DNA from: Phoronis australis
Lineage: Eukaryota > Phoronida > Phoronidae
DNA: 64,000 bases
NCBI GenBank assembly: GCA_002633005.1
Contig: NMRA01000074.1
Location: 66,631 to 130,630, forward strand
Direction: 5' to 3'
The translations under genes and the position numbers were made by a program. A model generated the notes under the pieces. The model ran no database searches. It saw nothing but the letters and a program-made list of their open reading frames with translations, and was not told the origin of the DNA. Positions 47,035 through 58,393 of the stretch are shown in pieces. Position 1 is the first letter of the stretch. The number at the start of each line of letters is the position of its first letter.

Positions 47035-47176
47035 ATGGCAACTCGCAATCCCGACTTAGGACGAGCTAGAGCTGATCAGTCCCGACTTCACAGGTGGATC
47101 GTTAAGTTTTACAGGCTATCAATTCGAACAGGAATACAGTGAAGAAGAAATACTAGAGAGGCGCCGTGAACACTAG
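47035..47176 (+). pseudogene. P2RX7-C-like 5' fragment
   Basis: ATG at 47035 opens MATRNPDL. After a one-base shift near 47060 the frame reads DELELISPDFTGGSLSFTGY then QFEQEYSEEEILERRREH and TAG. F-E-x-E-Y-x-E-E-E-x-x-x-R-R-R-E is the usual lead-in to the stand-alone P2X7-like domain. No cysteine-rich or C-terminal part is found downstream. It is a second fragment of the family 5 kb from the first. Confidence 0.5.
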
Positions 47177-47179
47177 CTC

Positions 47180-49655
47180 AGACAACGGAACGAATGGAGT
47201 TATTTGGTAGTAAGCCGGCATTCGTCAGGCACTGCGACGTCTATAGGCCACAGACACGGAGATGTTTTACGGCCTCATACTTGCTATTAACAGCGTACAT
47301 TTCAATCTTCACTACCATGAGCCACTTCCTATGCATTTCGGACTCTCGAGGAAGGAAGAAAAACGATATACAAGCTTTCCTCACAGCTGCTTAGTTCGGA
47401 CAAGCGGGAACGATGCACCGCAACACAGCGGCATTCACTCTGCATGTGAACCACTGACGTCGCTAGCGTCGTTTCTCACCTTCCTCACAGGTTAACGCGA
47501 TACCTCTTGGCAAGGTAATGTCGACCGTATGCGAGGCGATGTGGATATAGACAGATTAAGACGGCATTCTCCTTTAAATTCAGTATACCTAACTTCACTA
47601 TAGTTTTGTTGCTAAAAACAGCCGTTCGCCGTGTTTTCTTGCAGAAAATATCCGACATGGTGATGCCTGCCTGAAAAAATACGGACTTCACTTGTCTTTT
47701 TACAATCCCTAAGGCGGTTGAGTTTCGGATTCGTTGGGTCATTGCTATACGCCGCGACGAAGGAAAACATTTCCGGGTAAAATTTATAAATGTTTTCGAA
47801 AGTTTGATCACATTTTGTCACATCTTGGTTGCTGAGCATCATAGCAACGACCGGTGAATCTTCGTCCAGCCAGGCTGTGTGTCCCTAATTCACTGCGACA
47901 GGGCATAGGCTATGCTTGATGTACGTTAACCAGATTTGACTTGCACATGACAGCAAAATGTGATGCGCCACCACTGTTAAATATAACTTCAACTCTTCAA
48001 AAATGCGAGCAGATGACGTGGGTTCGTGTAGAAAGCATTTTTATCAGCAATTCACAGAAAGAAACGTAACCCTGCATTCAGCATATATTTAATCGTTAAC
48101 ACGATCGCCGCAGTTGCAACGCCGCCATATTGGAAATGGGTCAGAATCTTGCATTGTTGTTAAGCCGGTAAACAAGTACGTCGGCAAGCGTGGGCGCGAA
48201 CCGTCCACAGAGAGGTTATACGTGTTGTGTGCCTGGCTGTTATAATACCAGTTAGCGAGATAAAAAATTTAGTTACTACCTGTTTCCCAAGGATCAAGAA
48301 CTGCGTTAAACATGGGTAGAGCTGGTAGCAAAGACCGTCTTAATGAATTCTTTCCGACTTCATAGCGCATAAAGCGGTATGCAGCGCTCATTTTGAGAGC
48401 GGCAAGAAAACGTATCTTGGAAACTGCCAACAATATTTCCCTTGAAAGAAACGGTAACAAATACTTCACGGCGGATGGTACTGAAAAAAAGTTGTTTTCG
48501 CTTAATCAGAACCAAGCCAACATGAGCAATTTTGAGGATAATGCCTCTGCACAACCACCTGTTCTGGGTCGACTCACTTTAACGTACGCACAACGCGCTA
48601 AGATAAAGCGTGCAGATTATTATTCTTTACTTTCTACAAAATTGTGGTGCATTGCTATCAAGATTCGTTGTTAAATTACGATCATTTCAAGTTCAGAAAA
48701 TTGTGCTGAAATCCTAGGGCGAAATCTCCGTCGCCGACAAATGCGTAGCTGCCGGTATCGCAATCGTCGATAGGGCTTGAATTCTTGAATAAGAATACAG
48801 CTTCGACTCAACAAATTACCTGAAATCCTCCTCAAGTTTTCCAAATAGCGTCTCTAAGATTTTAAAGTTCTTGGAGTCTGGATTAACTGCAGATTAAGTC
48901 CAAATCTGCGCTAGATTGTAGCCTGCAACACGAGAAAAATCTCTGGAGGAACACATATTGTTGTCACGTGACGTTTGTTTTGAAGTTTGTATGCGTGTGT
49001 GTGAGAGTAAGCGTGCGTGTGCTTGTCATCAGAGTTCATTTGCCAGAGTAAATGCGTTGTAATGATCTAGGTGTGCATTGTATCCAAAGAAATTAACTCA
49101 AGCAGTCAAGCAGAGCGAGTTTAATATTTAGCTTAGAACTTGCTGGCCTCATCAGCTGAAAAAACATTCGAGAATTGTTTCGGTAAGACCGATATGCCAC
49201 TCATTGAGTCGTCGGGTGAGTGGATGCGTGACCGTAGTGTAACTGCTATTTTCCGGAAGATTCGGAGTGTAAGGGTGCGAATGTGTTCACTATCAGTGGG
49301 TCATTTTGACTTTAAAAACACCAATTATGATTAGTTAAATAATTTCTCTTAAAAATGATGCAAAAGTATTTTAGGGTATTAGAAACTTTCGAAAATTAGT
49401 GCCAATATTTATTTCTTGCCGATGCTACATGTATGTTACCCGTTTCATGAATAGATAGTTCCCGACTAAATGTCTTCGATGACAGCCAGTACCATAGACA
49501 TCTTAATACAATAATGTGATGTCTATGGCCAGTACATTATGCAGCGCGCGCTTCTTGGCCGCGTGCTAACACTGGTCGAGTTTTGTTTATTTGTCTTCGA
49601 TTCACGGCGTAAGTTTCAAGTGTATACGGAAATGACGGTGAGGCTCGTGGTCTAC
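47180..49655. other. No gene recognised
   Basis: Overlapping open frames at 47485-47842 (-) and 48393-48674 (+) lack domains and paired splice partners. 48110-48140 has a GCCGCCATATTGG block often seen near transcription starts. Confidence 0.35.
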
Positions 49656-49659
49656 AAAT

Positions 49660-50070
49660 TCAGGGCCCGGTCTCCAATCTTTTTACTCGAAATGGAACTC
49701 GAAATTAGGTTTGGCATTTTCTACTCTACTTTTAGGCGAACTCAAGATAAGTGTCTATTATTCTATGCTTGAGTACACAATAACTTACTTAGATAATTTA
49801 TTGCCCTTAGTTCACAGTTTGTAAACCCAATATTAAAGCAATAAGTTCGAGTTTGAACTCGAAATTTCGAGTTTTTACTCGAGTTTGTAGCACGAATATA
49901 AGGGTCTTCAAGGGAAAACTTGAACTAGAAACTCCTATGCATAAACTATAATGTATTCGAGCACAGTCTGAAAACCAATTATATTAAGTTCGCACAAAAG
50001 GAGCAGAGACATTTCCAAAAATAGTTTCGAGTTTGTTTCTAGTACAAAGATTAGAGACCGGGGCCCAGGA
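49660..50070. mobile_element. MITE, about 410 bp, hAT-like ends
   Basis: CAGGGCCCGGTCTCCAATCT is mirrored by AGATTAGAGACCGGGGCCC at the right end. The middle is made of ACTCGAAA/TTTCGAGT symmetry units. No coding frame and no clear 8-bp target duplication. Confidence 0.65.
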
Positions 50071-52580
50071 CTGTCGAATCTTTCAATTGATAAATTGGAG
50101 ACGTTAGCACTGCAGGTAAGGCACTTTTCGCATGTAGTTCATGGGCTGGGCGCTTACTTTAGCGAAGTCTGAAAACGCGTTGGGGCACTTATTGGGACAT
50201 GGGCGCTTATTAGGGCGAATAGCGGCAGAATTACATACAGCAGCATAGTTTAACACACACAAACCACACGTCGTGCAAACCAATCGGCCATTCCACATAC
50301 CCTAATCAATCCCAATAGCCTTTGCGCACCTAATTTCCGGACATGCGCAATCGTTAAATCGATTCGGTTTGCAACTCCGCTATTGCAACAGGGGGCCGTC
50401 ATCTTGAACAAGAGTGCAGCTACAGCAGAGCAAGTGGTCTTTTTTCTTTCTTAACATGCTCACAAATACAAAAGAAAACACATTCACTTGGCCTGCGTGC
50501 AATACCTAACTAAAATTGCCCCCAAGCCTGGCCTACCCCTAGATTTTAATATTTTGGGACTGCAAACTGGCCGCGTCCGCAGCTTAATAGTTCAGTGCCC
50601 CCTTATCGCAGTGAGCCTCGCTTTGGATTTTAATGCCCGCCGCGTGAATTAGAAGTATAGTCATGCGCGGATAACGGGCAAAAACGTGGCTGAATGCATC
50701 ATGGTCACTCTTGATTAAGATCAGTATCGACATTGCCAAATGGAGAAAGAAGGAGATGGCGCAGCAAATACGAATGGTGATATCGTCGGCGTCGGCCCAC
50801 ACAAACACCCTCTTTTAGCCTCACGCACACGCTTTTCCTAAAGCAGCCTGTTCGCACTCGATATCGTGAGAAAAACCTTGCTGTCACAACGAAAATTTAT
50901 TTTTTTATTTTTTGATGAACAGTCCAAAAAGAGGACATCTCCCTAATGAAAAATATGAAACAAGATCCGAAACTGGAGAAAAACCCTCATTGACGGTGTG
51001 TGCCGTAGTTCGGCGTTGGCGGTGATGTACAAGCGATGCTTACACGTACATGCGAGTACTAGTGGGGACAATTTACCATACTGGCGCTGATGCATGTCTA
51101 ATACAACAAAGACATAGTTAGTGACAACGTTTTGAGAAAATAAATCCCAGAAAGACAAAATTTGGGTGCGTATAGGCTGATGTGTATCTCGTCGAAGAAC
51201 TGGAAGTTGAACTTACAGCATGTACATTGAGTTAAATGCCTTATCTTTTGTTGCGTTTGCAGTTATTAACAATAACTTATGAATGTATTGAAAACTTATT
51301 GCGCCGCTCACCGTGACTGTTTAACTCCTCAATATAGGGTGCACAGAAAAAGGTAGAGAGCGAAATATCATCAAAAGGTCCACTGTTTTAAAATTTCGAA
51401 TCACTCCTTTCTTAAGTCAGGCTGCGTTCCTGTTGGAACATTTTAAGATTGTCGGATCACACCTCAGAGACGCTGAAATGATAGCACAAGAAGTTGTGGA
51501 AAATTTTTCAAAGTTTTTTGAGCTGGATATACAAAACTAGACACAAAACCAGCAATTTGTTATTTTGTGGTATAAAAATTATAATTGCAGTGGAGTATTG
51601 ATGTAACTGGTAGAGAACCCCCGGTTCTGTTTTCCACGAGTGCCTAAGAGATCAGGCCAGTCGCTTGGGTGGGCGACGGTTACGAACGCACGTGAAAAAG
51701 TGGTCGACCCAAGGAGACAAAAATATATAATCATCTCAAACCCGTTTCTGCCATCTCGGGGAATAAATCACTATTTGTGCTTTTCTCGGACACAAAAAGT
51801 GTTAGTGAACAGGCATTCATTGTTCTATTGGGATTTAAAAGCAAGGTGTCAGTGTAACGAATACCCCGGCGACGACAATGTTGTTATTCAATACACACAA
51901 TTTCATTTCATATGGCAAACTGTTCAGACGACTGGTATCTTGATACAGTTTGAACTCTTGTTGTATTTTGACAATGAGTGGCCATCGTGTAACTGTAAGT
52001 AAAAATAAACTCCAACCCATTCTGGCAACACTAACTGCGTGACCTTCGCTTTTACCGCGTGAATCCGCTACTACCTGCTATCGTCAAGGCGACATTTCAT
52101 GTTGCGGAATTTCCGACATAAACTGTCACCATCGATACAAATTGTCGCCTTGGCTACAAGCTATGTCCTAACACACGGTCACGTGTTTATACATGCCTGA
52201 GCACTGTTTGCATTTTGCATACAAACAATTTCTTTGCTTGCCAAATATCTTAAGAATATGTGGTGTCATGATGTTTTTGAGCGTGAAGGGCCCATTTTTA
52301 TAGGCGAATTCGCATCGCGAATATACTAAATTGCGCTAAAATAGGGGTATCAAGTTAAATGTAAAAGCCAATCAAATACAACTAAAAATTTCGTCATCGG
52401 TAGCACCAAATAAGAGAATTGACCAACATACACCCTTTAAAGTATAATAACCCACTAGCTTCTGGAATTAAACATAGTCTTAACTCACGACTTGACCAAT
52501 AGACGGCGCTCCCGTCACACAACATTCAGTTGTGGCAGCGCATAACTCATACCTGATTAAAGCTATTAATCGAAACGTTG
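50070..52580. other. No gene recognised with confidence
   Basis: A minus-strand open stretch (50808-50584) reads ADADDITIRICCAISFFLHL and contains one hydrophobic helix. Splice partners and homology are lacking. 51640-52002 (+) is open but has no known domain. Confidence 0.3.
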
Positions 52581-52583
52581 ATC

Positions 52584-52658
52584 ATGAACACCGTTATCAT
52601 TTGCGTCGCTATCTTCCTAATATTGCTAATTTGCTCCAAGACTTCAATAAATTTTCCC
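52584..52658 (+). CDS. Possible signal-peptide first exon
   Basis: ATG at 52584 opens MNTVIICVAIFLILLICSKT and stops being coding at the donor CCC|GTAAGA after 25 codons in phase 0. The hydrophobic core and following polar residues look like a secretory signal peptide. No second exon is identified before the satellite at 52.98 kb. Without splicing it would be a 29-residue micro-ORF. Confidence 0.25.
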
Positions 52659-52979
52659 GTAAGAAGTTCTTGAAATCTATAGAATACCCAATACAAGATA
52701 CAAGTACATAAACAGCATTCTACGAAATTGTTTTACTAACCTTTAATGAGTTTACGGAACGACATCTGAATTTCTCACATTTAATGCCAAGCAGTGATTT
52801 TTTACAATCTATTGCAGTTGTATCTCCCCTGTTGTACTCTCTCCTCACTCGACAAACGGTCTTACGTCATCTAATCTAACTAAAAGTAGAACTCAAAATT
52901 ATTTTTGATATTTTCCTTCCACTTTAGGCCTATTGCAAACTCATGATTATTGTCTGTTTTTCACTACTCTAGTATGTTA

Positions 52980-53690
52980 TGTCAAGTTTCTATGAAATCC
53001 GTCAATCGGTTCTTTGAGATATCATCTGGACGCTTGTCCCCAAAAATACTTGAAAACCCCTGTCGAGAACAAAACGGCCACCAGGAGGTGGTCCACTTGA
53101 CGGATCCGCAGGAAAATTAAATGGTGCCGGCTCACTGACATCACAAACTTACATTGAATTCCTTTAACTGGTTCTCTGTATACCATCCGGAAACGCTTTC
53201 GCATAAAACGGCCATCAGGAGGCACTGCAGTTGTCGAATCCGCTCGAAAATCAAATGGTGCCGGATCATTTACATGATATACCTCTGGGGCAAGTTTCAT
53301 TGAAATCTGCAAGCAGTTCTCATTATATCATCCGGAAACGGTGTTCCCCAAAACAACTCTTGAAAATCCCCTCGTCGAGAACAAAATGGCCACTAGGAGT
53401 TGTTGCGGTGGTCAAATCTGCCTAATTTTTTTCTTGTCGATGCATCGATATCACACACCTTTGTGTAAAGTTTCATTGAAATCCGCCGATCCGTTCTCTA
53501 GATAACATCCGGAAACACTCTTCCTAAACATACCGAAAAAGCTACCTCCCCTGTCCCCAGGTGGCGAAGCAGTTTGAAAAGTAGCGCAAACCGTTCCAGT
53601 AATGCCCCACACCCTTGTGTCAAATTTCACTAAAATCCGATTAGGGGTTTTTGAGATATTGGGGGGACACCTGGACGTCCAGGGAAATAT
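52980..53690 (-). repeat. Satellite, about 145-180-nt unit, five copies
   Basis: GTTTC(A/T)(T/A)TGAAATC(C/T)G recurs near 52987, 53151, 53296, 53470 and 53625. ATCATCCGGAAACG and AAAATGGCCACTAGGAG recur between them. The GGCCACTAGGAGG block is the complement of the CCTAGTGGCC block of the 17.4-20.7 kb satellite, and both contain ATGAAAT(C/T), so the two are probably one superfamily. Confidence 0.75.
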
Positions 53691-53696
53691 GCGATC

Positions 53697-53790
53697 ACAC
53701 ACACACACACGCGCGCGCGCTCGCGCACACGCACACACGCACACATAAACACGCGCACGCACGCACACACTCGCACGCATGTATGATTGT
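53697..53790. repeat. (AC)n/(GC)n microsatellite
   Basis: Interleaved CACACA, GCGCGC and GCACGC units followed by TGTATGTA. It adjoins the satellite on its right side. Confidence 0.95.
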
Positions 53791-53810
53791 ATATATGTAT
53801 GTATGTATTA

Positions 53811-53812
<2 letters not shown>

Positions 53813-53887
<75 letters not shown>
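53813..53887 (+). repeat. (GT)n microsatellite
   Basis: About 36 uninterrupted GT units. Together with the preceding AC-rich tract it forms a potential hairpin or Z-DNA region. Confidence 0.98.
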
Positions 53888-53890
<3 letters not shown>

Positions 53891-54215
53891 CTTCAGAACC
53901 CATGTTTGTTTAACAAAACCTGCATCATAAAATGTTTTACACAGTTTCCGAAAATACGCCTCTCCTTTCCAAAATATACCCGGATGTATATTCAGTTACA
54001 TGTCACGTCCACGGGCCTAATACTGTATTCCGAAACTCGCGCTCTTTTGGTGCCGACAACTAACATCTGTCAATAATGAATTTGACAATTTACTTTCATT
54101 CTTCCCAAATTTGATGACAATGCAAGCTACCTGACAGTATACTGATTCGAAAAAAAAACGAGCACCAGAGAAGCTTTCAGAAATTGCAGAATGTTGAACG
54201 AGTGTAAGCCTTCAC

Positions 54216-54576
54216 CTAAGCGATTATAACATCACCAGAGTTCACGGAAAGTCGGCCTTTCTTCTGTTGGTTGTCTGGAAACACGCATACAAGTACAATA
54301 TACCATACTGCACCCAGACACTGAACTAAGCACAGGCAAATGGGTGTCAACGGGGTGATCGTTGGTTCGTCTATACAACCAGGCTTCGGTTTAATGGCTC
54401 TCGGTGACATTCTTTGGCTGTTCGAGCGATCCACGATCAGGATTACTATGGTTAAGTTAGCGAGAATTACACACAATGGCCAAGTGCAACGGTCGAAAGC
54501 ACTCTTTTCGTTTTCTGTGTTTCGCGCGCTTTTGGCTACCACAACCATTTCTGTTCCGTGCGTCGGATCTCAGTGA
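54216..54576 (-). CDS. Hypothetical two-TM protein or exon
   Basis: An acceptor GCTTGTTTTGCAG precedes 54576. The ATG at 54548 (AGAAATGG context) opens 110 codons. Two hydrophobic stretches are visible (about residues 24-40, CVILANLTIVILIV, and 69-91, PICLCLVQCLGAVWYIVLVC), linked by a Pro/Ser-rich loop. The frame ends with TAG immediately followed by GTGAAG, which could also be a donor. I do not recognise the family. The LINE at 54.84 kb would lie in its upstream intron. Confidence 0.3.
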
Positions 54577-54892
54577 CTGCAAAACAAGCATATATTTAAG
54601 CTTATATGTATGATCATATTAGCAAGTCTGTACATTAAGCCAAACATCTTCAAAACTATGGAATTTAACTCGGCAAAGGAATAAAGTTTATGAAAGCAGA
54701 AATTCTGTAGAATTTGATTTTTGACTTTTCCCCAATCTGCCATCATAGTTCACGCGACCCTAATTCGTAGTGATCAATTTTCTGTTTCGTTTTCGATTTA
54801 TGCTACTGGCTTTTCATGAAATCATTGACAATTTATAGTTTATTTGTATTTGTATTGAAGGCCTCTGGCCCAAAGTACAATAAACAAAACAA

Positions 54893-57800
54893 TTAATCAG
54901 GCACATTTGCACAAGCAGTCAACCCATTTAAGAGTTGTTCTCGTCTTTTAAGGGCAAAATACACATATTTAACAGCAGATATATCTGGATTAGCGAGCAG
55001 GCGTATACAGGATTCTTGAGTTGGATGCCTCCATTGAACTTCCTTCATAAAACGTGACCTAAGTTCACAATATCCCTTGCAAACCAACAGGAAATGGTAT
55101 TCATCCTCTACAAGACCATCATTGCACGCCATACATAATCTATTGTAATATTCCACTTTCTCGTGTCTACCCACTTCCACTTGTAGTCTGTGGTTGGAGC
55201 AACGTAAACGAGTAAACGCTTGAATAAGACTATTGTGTAGCGGTAACTTAAGATATGGTTCAAAACAGTACAGAGTCTTAAAGTTAGAGTAGAATTTAAG
55301 TTTTGCATTATGCTCAATTTCTGATCGCCAACCTTGCTCATAACAGTCATTAACTCTTTGCGCGAAGAAACTTAAAAACGAGGCTTCGCACGTGACACCT
55401 TGATTCAACCAAATTTGATAAAAACCGTATTTTGATAGCAATTGTCTAACAGAAGATACCCAAGTATTTCTTCCATTCCTATCTAAATCAACTAACATGT
55501 CATAAGCCGCTTTAGCGTATCTAGTAGGTGGCATTTTCAATAACTTTAGCCAATATTTTACACACGTGACATAATACTTTGCATAGAGCGGATAAATTCC
55601 ACATTCACCCAATACAGCTGCGTTTGAGCAAGAGTTTCCAACTCCAAGAGCAATTTTACAGAATTTAACATAAACATTTTCAAGCCATTCGTATTCTTTG
55701 AATCCCCAGATTTCCGCGCCGTAGCACATAGTTGGTACAGCAATTTTATCAAACAGTTCAAGTGATAGGCTCAATGGTAATTCCGTGCACCGGTTTCTAA
55801 TTTTAGAGATGGACATAGCAGCTTTACTACCTTGACGTGCCAGAGTTTTAGTGGCTTTGGACCAGACTAATCTTGGTGTGAAAAATATTCCAAGATATTT
55901 ATATTGGGAGACAACCTCCACTACTTGGTTTCCATAATACCACTTCTCATACGCTCTGAGTGGCCCGCCATTTCTAAAAACAACGATCTTAGTTTTTTTC
56001 AGATTTACACTCATGCCCCAAGAAGAGCAATAATCATAAAGGCAATTTAACATTCTTTGCAAATTAATTTGAGTGCTCGAACACAGAACCATGTCATCAG
56101 CATACAACAGCGATTTGACGTGCGGAGCCTCTTCATTGATATAAATCCCTCTAATATTTTGGGCATTATCTAGGACTTCGATAAATTCGTTCAGATACAT
56201 GATAAATAATAGTGGGCTGATCATACACCCTTGTCTGGTGCCGACAGAACAGTCAAAAAAGTCGGTTAACCCTTCTCGGGTCCTTACGCATGAACGTAAT
56301 TTGCTGTACATGGATTTCAAGATTTTAAGTACGTTACCATGGACACCAATTTTTTGTAATCTATACCAGAGTAGCATGTGGGGAACTCTGTCAAACGCCT
56401 TCGAAAAGTCGACAAAAGCACAATAAAAACGACCCCCGGGCTTAGTGATATATTTTTGGCACATGGCCTGAAGCGTAAACATTTGGTCCTGAGTGCAATA
56501 GCCCTTGCGGAATCCCGCCTGTGATTCACGAAGTTCGTCATTTGCCTCAGCCCAGGTCCTAAGCCGGTTGTTCAAAAGTTTGGTGAATAGCTTTCCTACT
56601 GCAGACAACAATGAGATACCTCTATAATTGTTCTCATCTTCAGTGTTACCCTGTTTAAATATAGGAACAATTATTGCGTCACACCAGCCCTGTGGGTAGT
56701 GACCTGTAGCGAGAATTCCATTGAAAAGCAGTTCCAATACAGGAACAATAGCTACCCTCGTACTCTTCAACATCTCAAACACAACGTGATCAATGCCGGC
56801 CGCTTTGCCGTTTGGCAGATCCATTATAGCGCAGTCAATTTCCTCACATGAGAAACAAGTGTTCATATCACTGGGTAAATTTTTGTCACAAGCATCACAG
56901 TAATTGTCATGATTTTCTTGTTGTCTTACGACCGCATTTGACATAGTGTCGTTCGGTTCCATCCGTTCATTGAGCAACAAATTAAAATACGTGTACCACC
57001 GTTCTGGAGTTATCGCAGTTTCCTTCGGACTACTATTAAATTTTGATTTTACCAAAGCCCAGAATTGCTTTGGATTATTTCTACTATCCAAAATATTTTC
57101 TAGCAACTTCGATTGGTGCTCTTTTTCTTTTTCTTTGTATAGCATGCGAAATTGTTTCTTATTTTCTTTGTATACTGCCAATTTTCCAGGGGAAGAGTCT
57201 CTCCGAAAAATATTCAAAGAGTGATTTTTTAGTTTTTTCGCAGTATGTAATTCTTTGTCCCACCAAGGGGGTTGTTTGCTCTGCCTTTTAGCATAAGTAC
57301 GTTTATTTTTAAACATTGCCATCGATGTAGCAGTTTGTTTATACAGATTTGTGATACCTTCTGTTGCACTTTCTATGTCGCCACGAGCAATCTGTTCAAC
57401 TACTCGATCTAGACTTTCTGATAGGCAATTTGAGAACACTTCATGGAATTCTGCTACTCGGCCACTATCCCACTCCAGTCGAGTGTTTGATTTCGATGCT
57501 GATTGGCTAACGCTACAACGACTGTCATACACACAATTACCTGCAACATTACAAACAATAGGAAAATGGTCAGACTCGTCAAATGTGCCTACACTAAAAT
57601 CTGAAATATGTTGAAAGAGACTTGTCGATACTATCAAATAGTCTACAGTGCTACAACCACCTGAAGCGTGACATGTAAACTCGCCATGTTTATCACCCTG
57701 ACTCCTACCGTTAACTATATGCATGTTTAAGTCACAACACAATTCAATTAAAGTTTTGCCAAAATTATTTACAGTTTCATCCTTAGACTGCCTGGGCCAA

Positions 57801-58351
57801 CAAAATGTGTCACTATCGTACCAATCTTGACACGTTAAGAAATCCGCACTGTCATCTAGAATATAGTCTTGCAAGTTCCCAACTCTAGCATTTAGGTCAC
57901 CCATGACCACAAAATGACAATCACAAAACTTCTGAGACAAATTCAACAACTCTTGGCCAAGCAGGGTTACCCCATTTTTCTCTGCGGAGTTTTCATACAC
58001 TGGCGACCCTTCTGGGGCTACATAAATAAAACAAATAATAACATCGTTGTCCGTCTTAAACAACCTTTTGTCGCCCTTTATGACTACACCGTGAATATGA
58101 TCAACCTTCAAACGTCTAAAATATTTTCCTAATTCATCTTTGATAAATACACTCACTCCTCCGGAGTTTCTTCCAAATTTTCTTCTCTTTATGTTTTGCA
58201 CATCGAAATTTACATAGCCTGGTACACTAAACTGGTTTGGTTTATTTGCCCATGTTTCACTGACTGCTACTACATGATACCTAGATATAAAGTCAATAAC
58301 CTCAGATTGTCCAATCTTTTTGGCGAGACCATGTGCGTTCCAGCTCATCAA
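54893..58351 (-). CDS. LINE ORF2: AP endonuclease plus reverse transcriptase
   Basis: An intact 1152-residue frame. Residues 1-265 are an APE-type endonuclease: SWNAHGL at 3-9, SETW at 31-34, GDLNARVG at 151-158, DESDHFPIV at 258-266. Residues about 510-830 are the reverse transcriptase: GKAAGIDHV at 515, NYRGISLLS at 575, QAGFRKGYCTQDQ at 611, FVDFSKAFDRVP at 646-657, VGTRQGCMISP at 703-713, catalytic YADD at 750-753, KKTKIVVF at 785, YKYLGIFF at 817. Residues 1051-1091 form a putative zinc-binding tail (LCMACNDG, EDEYHFLLVC). All catalytic residues expected by eye are present, so this copy may be recently active. The protein copies its own RNA at a nicked chromosomal target. AUG choice is arbitrary, since the frame is open upstream to the TAG at 58394. 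Confidence 0.93.
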   Translation of the reverse strand: MMSWNAHGLAKKIGQSEVIDFISRYHVVAVSETWANKPNQFSVPGYVNFDVQNIKRRKFGRNSGGVSVFIKDELGKYFRRLKVDHIHGVVIKGDKRLFKTDNDVIICFIYVAPEGSPVYENSAEKNGVTLLGQELLNLSQKFCDCHFVVMGDLNARVGNLQDYILDDSADFLTCQDWYDSDTFCWPRQSKDETVNNFGKTLIELCCDLNMHIVNGRSQGDKHGEFTCHASGGCSTVDYLIVSTSLFQHISDFSVGTFDESDHFPIVCNVAGNCVYDSRCSVSQSASKSNTRLEWDSGRVAEFHEVFSNCLSESLDRVVEQIARGDIESATEGITNLYKQTATSMAMFKNKRTYAKRQSKQPPWWDKELHTAKKLKNHSLNIFRRDSSPGKLAVYKENKKQFRMLYKEKEKEHQSKLLENILDSRNNPKQFWALVKSKFNSSPKETAITPERWYTYFNLLLNERMEPNDTMSNAVVRQQENHDNYCDACDKNLPSDMNTCFSCEEIDCAIMDLPNGKAAGIDHVVFEMLKSTRVAIVPVLELLFNGILATGHYPQGWCDAIIVPIFKQGNTEDENNYRGISLLSAVGKLFTKLLNNRLRTWAEANDELRESQAGFRKGYCTQDQMFTLQAMCQKYITKPGGRFYCAFVDFSKAFDRVPHMLLWYRLQKIGVHGNVLKILKSMYSKLRSCVRTREGLTDFFDCSVGTRQGCMISPLLFIMYLNEFIEVLDNAQNIRGIYINEEAPHVKSLLYADDMVLCSSTQINLQRMLNCLYDYCSSWGMSVNLKKTKIVVFRNGGPLRAYEKWYYGNQVVEVVSQYKYLGIFFTPRLVWSKATKTLARQGSKAAMSISKIRNRCTELPLSLSLELFDKIAVPTMCYGAEIWGFKEYEWLENVYVKFCKIALGVGNSCSNAAVLGECGIYPLYAKYYVTCVKYWLKLLKMPPTRYAKAAYDMLVDLDRNGRNTWVSSVRQLLSKYGFYQIWLNQGVTCEASFLSFFAQRVNDCYEQGWRSEIEHNAKLKFYSNFKTLYCFEPYLKLPLHNSLIQAFTRLRCSNHRLQVEVGRHEKVEYYNRLCMACNDGLVEDEYHFLLVCKGYCELRSRFMKEVQWRHPTQESCIRLLANPDISAVKYVYFALKRREQLLNGLTACANVPD

Positions 58352-58393
58352 GGATATGCCGTTTGTATACAGGGGTGGGCCTTGGCCTCCATC

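Noticed and set aside
53651-54076. 141-codon ORF rich in His/Thr and Val/Cys
   Set aside because: It is a translation of (AC)n and (GT)n microsatellites.
55108-57614. Numerous short ORFs on both strands within the LINE
   Set aside because: They are shadows of the intact ORF2 in other frames.
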